From contig OX326961.1 of assembly GCA_946800325.1 (NCBI GenBank), positions 5,868,655-5,932,654 of the forward strand: 64,000 nucleotides of DNA, given 5' to 3'. Below the pieces are notes generated by a model. It made no database searches. It worked only from the letters and a program-made list of their open reading frames with translations, and was not told the DNA's origin. The stretch's first letter is position 1, and each line of letters begins with the position of its first letter. The DNA is from Luzula sylvatica. Its lineage: Eukaryota > Streptophyta > Magnoliopsida > Poales > Juncaceae. Positions 24,578-36,994 of this stretch are shown one piece after another. The translations under genes were made by a program, and so were the position numbers.

Positions 24578-25530
24578 AAGATATATTTGAGATTTTATGT
24601 CATGCAAATTAAGATAATTGTTTGGGCCTTTATATTTGTTTCATCCATGAAAAACATATTTGAGATTTTATGTCATGAAAATTAAGATAATTTTTTAGGC
24701 CTTTATATTTGTTTAAACCATGAAATACATATTTGAGATTTTATGCCACGAAAATTAAGATAATTTTTTGGGTCTTTATATTTGTTTCACCAATGAAAGA
24801 CATATTTGAGATTTTATGTCATGAAAATTAAGATAATTTTTTGGGCATTTATATTTGTTTCAATCATGAAATACATATTTGAGATTTTATGCCATGAAAA
24901 CAAAGATAATTATTTGGGCCTTTATATTTGTTTCACCCATGAAAAACATATATTTGAGATTTTATATCATGAAAACAAAGATAATTTATTGGGCCTTTAT
25001 ATTTGTTTCACCCATGAAAACATATTTGAGATTTTATGCCATGAAAATTAAGATAATTTTTTGGGGTTTTATATTTGTTTCACCCATGAAAGACATATTT
25101 GAGATTTTATGCCATGAAAATTAAAAAAATTACTTTTTGGGCCTTTCATAATTGGTTCACCCAAGAAAAACATATTTGAGATTTTATGCCATGAAAATTA
25201 AGATAATTTTTTGGGCCTTTATATTTGTTTCATCCATGAAAGACATATTTAAGATTTTATGCCATGAAAATTAAGATAATTTTTTGGGATTTTATATTTG
25301 TTTCACCCATGAAATACATATTTGAGATTTTATGCCATGAAAATTAAGATAATTTTTTGAGCCTTTATATTTTTTTCATCTATGAAATACATATTTGAGA
25401 TTTTATGCCATGAAGATTAAGATAATCGTTTGGGCATTTATATTTGTTTTACCCATGAAATATATATTTGAGATTTTATGCCATGAAAATTAAGATAATT
25501 TTTTGAGCCTACCCATGAAAGACATATTTG
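24488..25530. repeat. 73-bp tandem array, right part
   Basis: GAGATTTTATG-type motifs are spaced 73 bp apart (24589, 24662, 24735, 24808, 24881, then 75, 72, 73, 77, 73, 73, 73 and 73 bp). About fourteen units are present, ending in a partial unit near 25530. The unit contains TTGGGCCTTTATATTTG and CACCCATGAAA. Open frames with a recurring CHENK-like peptide are by-products of the period (73 = 3x24+1, so the frame rotates). Confidence 0.93.
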
Positions 25531-28500
25531 GGTAAGTACAACTTCTATGATGGCTAATATTTTGAACACATAAGAAGAATTAGGTGTGTTGTATTGATGT
25601 AAATATTTTGGAGTATTCATCCTCGAATGAAAAAATTTTACAATTTCATCCACCGCTGCAAAGGGAGATGAAGCTAAATTTGGTGCATCCTAATCATAGT
25701 GATATTTGATATTTGAAAGAGGTCATATATCGTACCTCCTCATAACCACAGCTTATTTATGGTGATGTTTGAAATGTTGGAAAATAAATTATCAATACTA
25801 GTTGTGTGTCAATGAGCCTCTTTACTAAATTCAAGAGTCAGCTTATTATTATTGCATTGTATTCCTTTCATTAAATACATTAAATAAAAAATTTATAGAA
25901 TGGAAACAACGACTCATAAAAAATCACAATATATTCAAACTACAAAGTACAGCTCAATTATTGCATAAATATTAGGATAAGAACAAATAAAAATCATAAG
26001 ATTAAATACATTAAATAATGTCAAATATTTGGGGTTGCATTTGTTTGCATGTGTAAAAAATATGATGTGCTGATGTATAAATTAGACAAATTAATTTTTT
26101 TCGTGTGTTTGACATAATTGGAGAAATAGGTTCCATTTCTTTCCGAAGTGTAAATTGTAAGGGATTATTATTTTTTTATTCTTTCTTTATAATATATATT
26201 ATAGATAGGACACACAAAATTAACTTCTAATTATTAATTATTAATTGACTTGAGGAAGAAAACATCTAACAGTACTAATTATAATATTTAATCCTATCTA
26301 TGATATAGTTGGTCCGTTGGATATGGAATGGAAGGATGCGGAGTTAAAAATATAAATAGGCAATATAAAATATTATACTGAAAATAGGAATTATGATAAA
26401 TTTGCGAAAATGCAAACTTAGCCTGAAATAATATATCATTTTGGAATCTTATGTAGGTTTAGTATTATTATATCATATATGATGTCAATACATCATTTTT
26501 GGTATTATTATATCATCAATAAACTGTTTTATATCATTGGTTGTGTCAATATACTATTTTTTGGTAATATCAAAAAAACACGTAACAGCGCCGACATAGG
26601 AGAATTTATTCGTTCGAATAGAATGAATCATTAAAAACATGGTGGAACTAACGCATGGATCTTGGCAATTTGTTCGTTCGAATACATGGCGGAATTAAAA
26701 CTTTTTGCTGGGTATGACTCTCAAATTAAGGAATAGAATTTACCAAACCCCTTATTTTAAACTTATCTTTATGCAATCTCTTCATGCCACATCATCACGG
26801 CTCAAACCATATCATTACAATTATTTGAACCATTTGATTAAGATATGTGACAACATATGAACCATACATTAACTTTTGATTTTGTGTGATCATGTTTTAT
26901 TTGTAGATATTTATGTGTCCATTATTTTACACATATTTTTAAGCAATTTTAGAAGTCGACATCACCTTACACTGATGACGTGTCAAAGTATTATTTGTTA
27001 GATTCATTTTGGGGAACCACTTTATTTTTCATCCGTCTTACTTCACCACGGCCATTCTGTCAATTCCCGAATTCTTCCAACTCAGAAATCAAGGAGCACA
27101 AACAGGTAAAAAAAATAATTTTATATACTTTGGTTGCTTGATCAGTAGGAATTATAGTATTCATGCATACATCTTGAAGTTCGTACGTTCCATAGTTTTT
27201 TCAGTATATGGTTTTTCAAGGAATAAGAAAATTTTAAATTATAGTATTCTTCAGTAAAATATACTTTTATTTTTGAAAAAAATATTCTCTTTAATTACTA
27301 GCTAGCTAGGCTCATTCTCTATTGAAGGGAGTAAGTATTTACATTCTTCACTTTTTAAAATCAAGTATTATTTCTGATTTTTGTTAACGTTGTTTTCAGC
27401 ATATGCTGTTTCTACGGATTCTTTAATTATTTCCCCTAATTGTCCTTTTTATTTCTTGAATTAATTTTTACCCTAATGCATTAATTTTTATAACATGTTT
27501 TTTTCCAGGTGATGCATCACTGTTCGAGATGGTTATACGAAGATCAAATTAAAGTTGCTCAAGTGAATTGCAATTTATCAGGTATTAATGTTTTTGAACG
27601 ACAAATGATAATGTCAAACACGGCAGATTGGAGATAATATCGTAATTTATTCCTCTCATGTTGAGATTCTTCATTAAGATTTATAACTGTTTGAACTTTG
27701 AACAAAATGAGTAATTGTTCTCTTCGGGAACATACAGTTTGTGTAGTTAGAAGATTGAATTTTTTTGACTGTATGGTCTGTAGTGTTATGATATTTTGAT
27801 AGTACAATCTGTCGAACCATTACGATTTTATGTTAAAATTTAATTTCCCCGAAGATATTTACGGATAAACCACGATTTCCAAAATAAACGATTATGTAAA
27901 TAGTTACTTATTTCATTTCTTTTGTGATTTCATATGACGAGATCTTTATTTTGATGCGATGAAGGGCGCTTATTAATTTTGAAAAACAGTGAGAATGGAA
28001 ATTGGACCGTAATATTTTTATTTTGAGATTCGAAGACCAAACTCTATTCATAGATATTCAATCATATTTTTATTTTTGCTTTTTGATGATTGCTCGTTTC
28101 TTTTAGTAATTGCATATTTTTATGTATGATTTGTTTCAAAAAAATGGTGAGAATGGAAATTGGACCATAATATAAAAAAATGCACATAAATATATACATA
28201 CATGACAGCGAAATATAAATATGAAATCCAAGGATTTAATTGAAACAGTACGTTTGAAAAATGTTGTCATATAATAAAAAGTTATTTTCGAAGTTTTGGG
28301 CAATAATCAACAGTAAATATAATATTTATATAATATATGTACATACTATTAATGATGAGTGCTAATTGTTTTTTGTGTGTGAACAATATTATATTTGAAT
28401 GATACTATAGAATTGTTTGTTTATTGCACATTTTTGAATTTTAGATGTCTAATATGACATAATATCTCGAACATGCATTGTTGGATACATAAATATGTTA

Positions 28501-28643
28501 TTACTACTGACTCGTGGAAAAATGACTCGTGGATGTTTTATCTCAAGGAGAAGTGGATACATTAATGATCTCTTTTGAGTTCTGAATTTGGTATAGCAGC
28601 CTTTTTGGTTTGGGGGATTATGATTCAAATGCTATTCATACTA
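25531..28643. other. Unassigned interval with exon-like pieces
   Basis: A+T-rich. 26740-27000 resembles 45610-45970 inside the hAT-like element (CACATCATC..., ATTATTTTACAC... in the same order). Two exon-like pieces follow: 27000-27106, ending CAAACAG before GTAAAA, and 27510-27580, after TTTTTCCAG and before GTATTA. The second loosely resembles the UBA-like exon at 7523 but has a stop in the matching frame. Confidence 0.4.
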
Positions 28644-28672
28644 CTAGAAAAATAACCCGCGCTTCGCTGCGG
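28644..28672 (-). mobile_element. Helitron 3' terminus
   Basis: On the minus strand: CCGC-AGCGAAGC-GCGG hairpin (28672-28657), spacer GTTATTTTT and CTAG (28647-28644) followed by T. The hairpin matches that at 53591-53606. The element extends right and its 5' end was not found. The solo LTR at 28715 lies only 43 bp inside. Confidence 0.7.
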
Positions 28673-28714
28673 ACTTTACTATGCAACAAATCAATATTTC
28701 TTACCATATATTTT

Positions 28715-29721
28715 TGAAAGAAATACAGTTTCGGATCAACCGTAAAAGTGTACACAAGGATAAACGAATGTAGTCGTACATTCGTGGCCATAACTTTCAG
28801 TGGAAAAATCCAATTAGAATGGTTCAAATTGGGTTAGATAGATAATGAGATTATCTACAACCTTCATATAGAAATATATTTCATATGAACGAAGTATAAG
28901 TGTCGTTTCTGTGAAATATCGAAAGGGTGCAACAGTATGACATACAGTTAGTAAAACAGTCATAACTTTTGCATACGAACTCCAATTGGGCTGGGCCAAA
29001 TTGGGTTGTGTAGATAATAAGATTATCTACAACTTTCGTGTTGGTTGATTTTCTGTCAGAGAAATTTATCAATTTCGTCTGGACAGAATACTGAACAGGT
29101 TCATACAGTTTTCTGTGTGAAAGGGTGTATATTGGATATACATGTCTTTTGGCTAATCCTTATCCTATTTAGGTATAAATAGGATTTTCTCTCTAATCTT
29201 CACAATGAAAATCAGTTGAATCATTCTAAGCAAGTGATTATTCTGCCCAATATACACAAGAAAAAGAGCAAATTCAGATTTGATCTTTAGTGAGTGAAAG
29301 GTGCGAAGAGAGAGAAATCGAGAAAGGAGTTTCTCGAGTAATAGAGAATCGATTAGATCGAGCAAGTTCGCCGTTGCATCGTCTAGGCAGGTGCATCCGC
29401 GACCGACGTCTTGCGACTCATGGTGGATACAAGTAGAGGAGCGACAATTGTGGCTCTTGGATTGTGATCGACTCAAGGAGTGAGAAGACGGTCAACGAAC
29501 GGTGAAAGACGCGTGGTATGGGACGCGCGGATTGTCACCAACGTGACAGGAGATAGAAGGCGGCGATCAACCCTTCGTGCGTGATCAATTTCACGCTGGT
29601 ATAGATCTATCCTTCTATTCGCATCGTACCCTCGAAGTCATGGCGTGATCTCGGGAATCGGGGAATCGGACCGGGCCTTCATTCCGCTGCGCGGGCCCGG
29701 GGTCGAGGATATTCCCCTACA
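28715..29721 (+). mobile_element. Solo LTR of a Copia-type retrotransposon
   Basis: The LTR begins TGAAAGAAATACAG and ends ATATTCCCCTACA, flanked on both sides by the 5-bp target duplication ATTTT (28710-28714 and 29722-29726). Its body aligns with the reverse complement of 60031-61005, which adjoins a polypurine tract and Copia RT/RNase H remnants. A TATAAATA box lies at 29174-29181. The absence of internal sequence with an intact target duplication indicates loss of the internal region by LTR-LTR recombination. Confidence 0.88.
29174..29181 (+). promoter_or_regulatory. TATA box of the solo LTR
   Basis: TATAAATA within the LTR, downstream of CCTATTTAGG. The same box occurs in inverted orientation at 60540-60547 in the related LTR. 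Confidence 0.65.
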
Positions 29722-29726
29722 ATTTT

Positions 29727-32700
29727 TTCCTTCTATGTTTTTCTCTTATTTTTTTTTCTTGATAATCAAAATAAAACCAACATATCCAATTAATATTTTG
29801 ACAAGTAAATAAAAATAAATTGAGCACATATTTGAAAGCTAAATAAGAAAAAAATGTTCCATCATTAATTATCATTTGCTCACAAACCAATATATGACCC
29901 TCTCGATGCAATATGCCAACAAAGAAATATTAATGAATAAAACATAAATTACACATGACCCAGCTTAAAGAGTACCTTCTCTCACATAGATGGAATGAGT
30001 TTTGACAACGTAATATGATGACGATGATAAATTAATTTCATTTGTCAGTTTATTATACACGAGTTGATTTCCTCGTATATGAGAAATGAGAATTTTTGAT
30101 ACTTTACACATATGAAATTAATAATAATAATAATAATGAATGACTTGACTGTTGATTTTGTCATATACACGATGAAAGATGAAAATAAATATGGAAAAAT
30201 ATAAAATAACATGAGGTTGACATAAAGCGATGTGTTGATGGAAAGAGTTTGTGGGAGTAGATAAAATTAAACAATTCAAACATATAATAATAGTAATAAT
30301 AATAATAATAATAATATGAACTTTCAATACATGTAACAGTTGAATAAAGAGAAACCTAGCCTTTTAGTGACCCCATGCATTCTAGTGAAAAACCTGTACA
30401 TGACAAAAACTTCTTAAATTTTGAATTATTAAAAAAAGGCCCGGACTTTTTGTAACAATGAAATAATGCAAAGGCTTCAAGCTTCATTACCTAAAGTTCA
30501 TCATTTTTTTTATTTCATGTCAATCTGTCAAGAACCAAATAAAGTTTAATAACATCTTATACTGATATATTATAATTCGCAAATAAATAAACAAGTCACT
30601 TTATTCAGAAGCTATTTGCTATGACAAAGTTCTAGTGATCAATCCCTCCTAAAAATAAAAATAAAATATTAACTAACAATAATACTAATGATTATTTGAA
30701 CTTATTATATCAATTTGTACAAAGTTATTTTTTTCATGTACAAGTCACGCGACACATTGCTATCTAATGTACGTGACACATTGCTATCTAATGAACACCA
30801 AAAATCAAACTGATTCTGAGATTTTTAGGCGGGTAAATTTAATATTTATAAGTTTTGAAGGGTTATAACTTATAAATGAAAAAAACACCTTGAAATCCCC
30901 TTGCATAAAATTTTCAACGACCATCATCTAGAAATAGTGTACTATGCTCAAGCTGTCAAAATCACTCTTATAAAAATAAAGACTGAAGAATATAATAACA
31001 TGCAGTAATAATGATAGTTATATTAATTATAACTTTCACATTCCAAGCTGCATAAATGTTGAATTTAAATACCTTCCTTTCCAGCTAAAATGTTCTAATT
31101 TCTCCAATTCATCCATAGGACACTTCTTGATATTTACCTAACAAAGCTCTGCAGAAAAACATAAATTTATAAATCAAAATGAGGTCACCAAAAACATAAA
31201 TTTAGGGCAAAGAAAATAAAATACTTTTTTAAAAGTATTAATTTTTAAGTATGAACAAAATTGAACTTAAATTAGGGTCCAGAAGATGAAAAAAAAATTT
31301 GTTAGGAAAAGTATATTAATTTACCAGCATGTTTTGTAGATATTGATTATTGCCATTGCCATTTTTGTTTGTATATATAATTTGTACTGACCAATTGTTT
31401 CTTGCATCAAGCAAATAACAAAAATAGAGGAAGAAAAAATCACAAGTTAAATAGTTAGTATGGAATTAAATTATGAAGTGTACACAAACATGGTTTAGTT
31501 TCTAAACATTTGTGTCTATATATGGTTCTACAAAATAATTATGGTATTATTAAAAGAGAACTGACCATAAATTTGGAATCGAGGCATTGGCCAACATGAA
31601 TTTGAACCAAAACAGCTCCTCAAACAGCATGTTGAATATCCAAGATATTGCAGATATGAAAAACCAAATACCAATCTCTTGACTAATGTAATCGCAAATG
31701 GAAGATTTTAATGACAAATAAAATAAATTAGAACAAATTAACAAATAAAAAGTAAATTCTAACCTGAAAATCTTGGATCGCTCAAACAGCATGAGTTCAT
31801 CAATGACAAAGGAACCTTAATAAATGTATAAAAATGTATATTAACTAAATTATACCTAATTCAGGAATAAAGGTATAATAAATGAAAGTGTACCAAGCCC
31901 GAGAACAAAATGTCAAATGAACACATCAAAATCTCCATGTCGGCACCTAATTACAAAAATTGTATGACTAATATAATTCTAAAGAAACATAACAAAGATA
32001 ACAGAATTTTGGACCGAACGAAATGTACCTCTCCAGGGAATAAATCAGGATATTGGAACATACACTAAATTTCAAATCTTTATACCTAGAAAAACAAACA
32101 AAAGTATATGAATGAATAAATTTCGTTAATGATTGGCATTTTAAAAGAGTAGAAAAAAGGAAAAAAAGAGTTGTTTTGTTTTTTGTATTGGTGGCTTGCA
32201 CCTACCCTGAAATGGATTGTATCGTTTTTTTTTATGTGAGAAGGATATCTAAAGGAGTGAAAAGGAGTGGCATTTCATGATTCATGATAGTGGATGCGTG
32301 TATATATATGAACCTATTATGCGGTTAAGTCATTGAAGAGGCACGGCTGTACTCGCTGCTTGCTTTCATGCTTGCGATTTCTCCTCCAATTGTTTCTTCT
32401 TCATCCACTTGAATGCTTCGATTCGAGGACTGTTAATTTTAGATTTTGCGTGAATTAGAACAACTGAAATTGATTAATTGATAAATGTTTTTTTTAAATG
32501 GTTACTGACCATGCAGAGATGAGTGGAAGGAAGGGGGTCTCTGATTTTTCTTGCAATTTTTGAGACCTCTATGGATGGAGAAAAGTACAAGGGAGTAATG
32601 GGTGAAAGAACGCACAACAATAATTACCTGGCTTCAAATTGAGAATAATTGCATGAAATTTTTGTTCCAATCGTACATGTTAAAAATCCGTTGCCCTTTT

Positions 32701-33044
32701 AGCCACCAGACACTATCGGAACGTCCACCCCTCATTAAAATCCACCATTGTTGGGGATGAAGACGCTTTAGTGTTGAACAAAACGCACAACCCTGAGGAG
32801 AGAGATTTCTAGGATATCATTGCGAGCGATCGAAAGAGAGGAGACGGATTACCAATCGAAATTAAAGTAAACAAGAGCAGAGGATCTAGATACAAAAAAG
32901 ACAGCAAGAACGAACAAATAACGAAAACCCAAAAAAAATCATAAGGAAAAAGAAGGTACAGTGGCTCGATCCGCATCTGGCGTCCGATGGATCGCCATGG
33001 CGATCTTGCAGTGCTCCTCTTTCTCTCTCGCTACAGCCGCAGTG

Positions 33045-33048
<4 letters not shown>
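29727..33048. other. Unassigned interval with possible exon remnants
   Basis: A+T-rich to 32.2 kb, then GC-richer toward the (CT)n tract. Two minus-strand pieces near 31800-31740 and 31655-31565 share GCTGTTTGA and end at GT donors (GTTAGAA, GTCAGTT), suggesting decayed exons. No protein family was recognised. (ATT)n runs lie at 30119-30136 and 30290-30315. Confidence 0.4.
30119..30315. repeat. Two (AAT)n microsatellites
   Basis: AAT runs at 30119-30136 and about 30290-30315, separated by ordinary A+T-rich DNA. Confidence 0.85.

Positions 33049-33103
<55 letters not shown>
33049..33103. repeat. (CT)n microsatellite, about 27 units
   Basis: Uninterrupted CT dinucleotides in a locally GC-rich, CT-skewed block (32990-33250). 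All open frames over it on both strands are repeat-driven. The block resembles a CT-rich 5' leader, but no coding exon could be joined to it. Confidence 0.9.
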
Positions 33104-33105
<2 letters not shown>

Positions 33106-33652
33106 GGCCGTCGTGGCGATCCATCGCCGTCTCCGATGTGTTGAGCGCCTCTCTCTCTCTTTCTCCCTCTCTCCCTACCTGTCGCTCACTTCTCCACCGC
33201 CGTCATGGCGTTTCTCCCTCTCTCTCTTTCGCCGTTCTCTCTGTCTCTCGCTTGTATGGTTTAGGGTTGTATGATTTAGGAAAGAGAAGGGTTGTGGGGT
33301 CTAGAGAATGGGTGCGAAGGTGAGGGGGTATTTGTTTGGGGTTGATAAACAGTAAGAGACGTGGCTATCCATGGTTGAGCTAAACTGGGATAAATTTAAT
33401 GGGAGGGGTTGATTGTGCTCATGTGAGAATTTTGTGGTGGTGAAACTTGAGCGTTAATTAATTTGTTTTGATGTGTTTGTATTTTTTTTTATCTCTAATA
33501 ACTGTTATTGAGTTATTAATTTGATTTGATGGGTATTGCTACGTGTATACATGTAAATTTTTATAAAGATGATTTTAGATTGATAGCAATCTGAATTCAC
33601 TAATTGATTTGATGGGTATCGACTATCGTTAATAGAGTAATGATGTGACCAC

Positions 33653-33796
33653 CTATGTTGCTCGGATACGTCGATATGGCGATACGGTTACGCGTATCGG
33701 ATACGGCAATACGATATTTTAACATATGATTTAGGATACGATACGCGTATCGGATACGGATAGATTTTGATTTTTCGTAGTATCCGCGCAACATAG
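33653..33796. mobile_element. GATACG-type MITE, copy 2 (hAT-like)
   Basis: A 144-bp element from CTATGTTGCTCGGATACG to GTATCCGCGCAACATAG, with 17-bp inverted ends differing at one base. The flanking 8-mers GTGACCAC (33645-33652) and ATGACCAC (33797-33804) match at 7 of 8, an 8-bp target duplication typical of hAT. The interior is mostly CGTATC/GATACG motifs. Confidence 0.88.
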
Positions 33797-33804
33797 ATGA
33801 CCAC

Positions 33805-35128
33805 TCCCCTATCCCCTCCCATCTTCACTTATGGGCAAATGACATGTGGGTCTCACATGTGTGATTTTTGTATAAAGTGATGTAGGTCCCACATGTCAAA
33901 GACTCTAGGGAGTGAATGTGAGAGTGATCTAGAGAGTGGTCTTAGCACCGCCCATTATATGGGCTATAGAATTTGATGAACTTACCAAATTTGTTAAGTC
34001 AGATATGTAATTGTATCATTTAATCTCAAGTTTTGGAAAATGTACAAGAGTATTATCAAAATATCATTTTTTTTTCATCAATATTAAATTAATAGTTGCA
34101 TTTGTCCAAATTAAAATAGTCCTTTAATATTATGGACACTCATCCTTTAATATCATGTATCATTGTTATTTTATAGTTCCAGTACTTCCTAAATAAGATG
34201 CATTAATTGTTTGTGTCTGTTTTTCTTCATCAATGACACCGCTAGATATTTGCAAAGTTGATAAGACTTAATAGAAAAAAATTCCTATCTAGAAGACGAT
34301 GCATCGTAAGGGGAGCTGTTACTTGCCCAATACTCCGGAGATCGAATTCTTGATAATGCCAACTAACTCTTTCTTAACAAGTAAAACAAAAATACAAAAC
34401 ATTAAATTCTGTAAACATACACGACATTACAATTCTTGATTATGACATTGTTAAACTATACAAGTTTCTAATTACATGTATTATAATTAAAATTCTAATT
34501 ATGTCATTGTTAAACCGTAAAAGTAATTACATTGTTAAATTGTAAAATTAAAATTACAATGTCATATTTCTGTCTCATATCTTGTCCACACTATTCAATT
34601 AAATGAACTGCAAAACTAGAATATTTTGGTTAACAAAAGTAAGTGCATTAAAATAATCATTAATAATTGTAGAAAATAAAACATCCAAAATAATAGCTTG
34701 GCCATATCTTTATGGGAAGAAAATACATTTCAATCATTATTGACTAATTAATTTTACATATGGATAATGCAAATAAGATTGTTAAATGTAATTAAAGTTT
34801 ATATAATTTATTTCAAAATTGAAATCTATTCCTTTTGGTGATTGAAATCATGGTTTGAATTATAAATTTGTTATACTATTTTGTATGGGATTAATAAATG
34901 GTCCCAATATTTAAATATTTCATTATTTGTACGGGATTAATAAATTATAAATGACCATAATATATTTAAATAATTGTATTTCTCTTTATATGATTGTAAC
35001 GGCAATGTTGATATAAATCTATTTATTATAAAATTATTTGTTTTAAAAAACTTTTTTATGTAAGAATACAAATACACTTTGCTTACACTTTTAACTTAAT
35101 ACAAAAAATAAAAAATATATTATTATAT
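33805..35128. other. A+T-rich interval ending at a decayed Helitron end
   Basis: No gene recognised. 33840-33905 contains a short inverted repeat (GACATGTGGGTCTCACATGT and later CCCACATGTCAAA). Confidence 0.45.
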
Positions 35129-35156
35129 CCGTCGCGAAGCGCGGATATTTTACAAG
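35129..35156 (+). mobile_element. Decayed Helitron 3' terminus
   Basis: CCGTCGCGAAGCGCGG hairpin, ATATTTTA, then CAAG and T. The spacer is almost the same as at the 19431 end (GGTATTTTACTAG on its strand), so CAAG is probably a mutated CTAG. Confidence 0.55.
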
Positions 35157-35378
35157 TTAACTAATAATGCAAAAACCTTAATCTCACGCATTCTTCATAA
35201 ATTCAAGAAAGAGGACCACTTTAGCAATTACAGATGATGTTTTTAAAACAATTTAGGTTATGGTTATTTTGGTGAAGTTTCATAAATAACAAAATATTTT
35301 ACCAGTGTCACCTTTGGAATTAAGGGGGACACCAACTCCAACTGCAAAAACGAATTAGTAAACTAAAAAATAATAACT

Positions 35379-36070
35379 TTAAATTGGGTGCTGACTGTGA
35401 TTGGGTATTACGATTTGAACATTGAACCAAAAATAATCTCTTATAGCTAGCTTACTCTTCGAAAACATATTCGAGCTCACGATCGAGACAAAAGAAGACT
35501 TCAGCGTGCAATGTCCGTCCTTACTTGACCATGTGTAAGTCCTATTTCTTAACTCTATTTTTTTTAGAGATTCATCTTCAACAAAGTTAATGAAAGTTAG
35601 GATAGAACTACGTAAATGTCCGTCCCCATTAATATCATCTAAGCATCTTATTAAATTAAAGTCTCCTGTAACTATTGTAGGGACGGTGGATTGTGAGACG
35701 AGTGAGAACTCTTCCATGAATTCAAGCTTCTTAGCCTCATCATCGGACGGGTCATAAACGTTACAATTACGAAAGATAAGATCATCCGCTCTTTTGAAGG
35801 AGCATGTTATGTTATATGACCCCGAGTTGAAATCGACAAGAACTAGCTTATTAGACCATGTCATCATTAAACCTCCCTTGATACCATTAGCGTTGCGAAA
35901 TTTAGCGGTGCATACTTTTCAGATGTTAAAATGATTACGATCGTTCCATTTTGTTTCTTGTAACCAAATAACGTCACAATATGCATTTCTTATGGAGTCT
36001 TTAATTAGTTATCTTACATTTTTCCAACGAACATAATCCTCTCACGTTTCAACTTAATAATGATAAGTTT
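35379..36070 (-). pseudogene. LINE (L1-type) endonuclease domain fragment
   Basis: Minus-strand reading gives the order expected of an apurinic-like endonuclease from plant L1 elements. About 36005-35940 reads DSIRNAYCDVIWLQETKWND (the Q-E-T catalytic region). After a stop and shift comes GIKGGLMMTWSN. A 162-codon frame (35867-35379) follows, with NVYDPSDDE, TGDFNLIRCLDD (catalytic GDFN) and RTYTWSS. It ends near a weak NHSQHPI, the place of SDHCPI. No reverse transcriptase follows, so only the endonuclease part of ORF2 remains. This is odd because LINEs normally lose the 5' side. In-frame stops upstream of the frame show it is dead. Confidence 0.85.
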
Positions 36071-36667
36071 TTTAAAGACGTAAATAATGTTAGAGCCCTT
36101 CTACCATGCCCCCCTATTTCCCCCCACTTTCGTGATGCAAATTCCGAGGCGATTAATTGCTAATTGTGCCTCTCTCAATTAACGATTAATCCATATTTAT
36201 TAATAATTGATTATTCTTAATTAATTTTTAATCTATAACGATCTTAATTATGTATTAAATTTTTAATAATTATGAATTAATTGTTAATCCACTTGTTAAT
36301 GATGAATTAATTAAAAAATGAGTGGAATGTGGGGAAAGTGGGTGGAATGTTAAGGTTTAAATAAAACACTCCCTACATAACACAAAAAATTGGAGTGATA
36401 CAAAATAAAAGACCAATCTTCTCTACTGCTTCTTGTCGCCTCCTCATAGGCAGAAGCGATCTTCTTTTCGTTCAATCTTTGCACTACTTCGTCCAGCGAG
36501 ATATCATTGATTGGCCCGATTCCCGAATTTCTCTGATGGATCATCATGTAAAGCGTTAGTTTGTGCAAAAATGTGAGCGTCATGTGTGACTTAGTACTAC
36601 GTCTAGACCCCTCTACTAGCTTTAGGACTAGGCACCATCTCTATATCAGAGAGTTGTATGTTATATA
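36071..36667. other. Interval between LINE fragment and MITE copy 3
   Basis: Contains a C-run followed by TTAATT-rich DNA (36100-36350). Next comes a GC-richer piece (36400-36560) with a minus-strand frame containing SLDEVVQRLNEKK. The last part (36585-36660, TAGTACTACGTCTAGACCCC) resembles 41240-41300, so this is one copy of a repeated unit whose other copy is in the 41-kb region. Confidence 0.45.
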
Positions 36668-36994
36668 CTATGTTACGCGGATACTTCAAAAACCAAGCCG
36701 TATCGTATCGGATGCCGTATCGGATACCGATACTCGCCGGATACTCGTCGGATACGTATCGGATATTCCACGTGGCGTATCCGAATATTTTATTCCAAAA
36801 TAATTGCGGATACATATCGGATACTTCCGGATACTTGTCGGATACTTCTAACGTATATATAAATATACTTGAAAAATAAAAATAAAAATTTGAAAATCGA
36901 AATAAATAAGTAATACATATAAGTATATAATTAAATATAATAAACTTTTACTTAATATGAAGTTATTTCTGTAAAAACAAAATTTTAGCATATA

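Noticed and set aside
24806..25124. Possible repeat protein with CHENK-like units
   Set aside because: The 73-bp period shifts frame each unit and units differ by indels, so no conserved protein could be maintained.
24488..25530. CRISPR-like regular repeats
   Set aside because: The whole 73-bp unit is repeated without unique spacers, and the window is a plant nuclear genome.
32939..33323. Opposed ORFs with Ser-Leu and Arg-Glu runs
   Set aside because: Driven by the (CT)n microsatellite. No splice-supported coding continuation was found.
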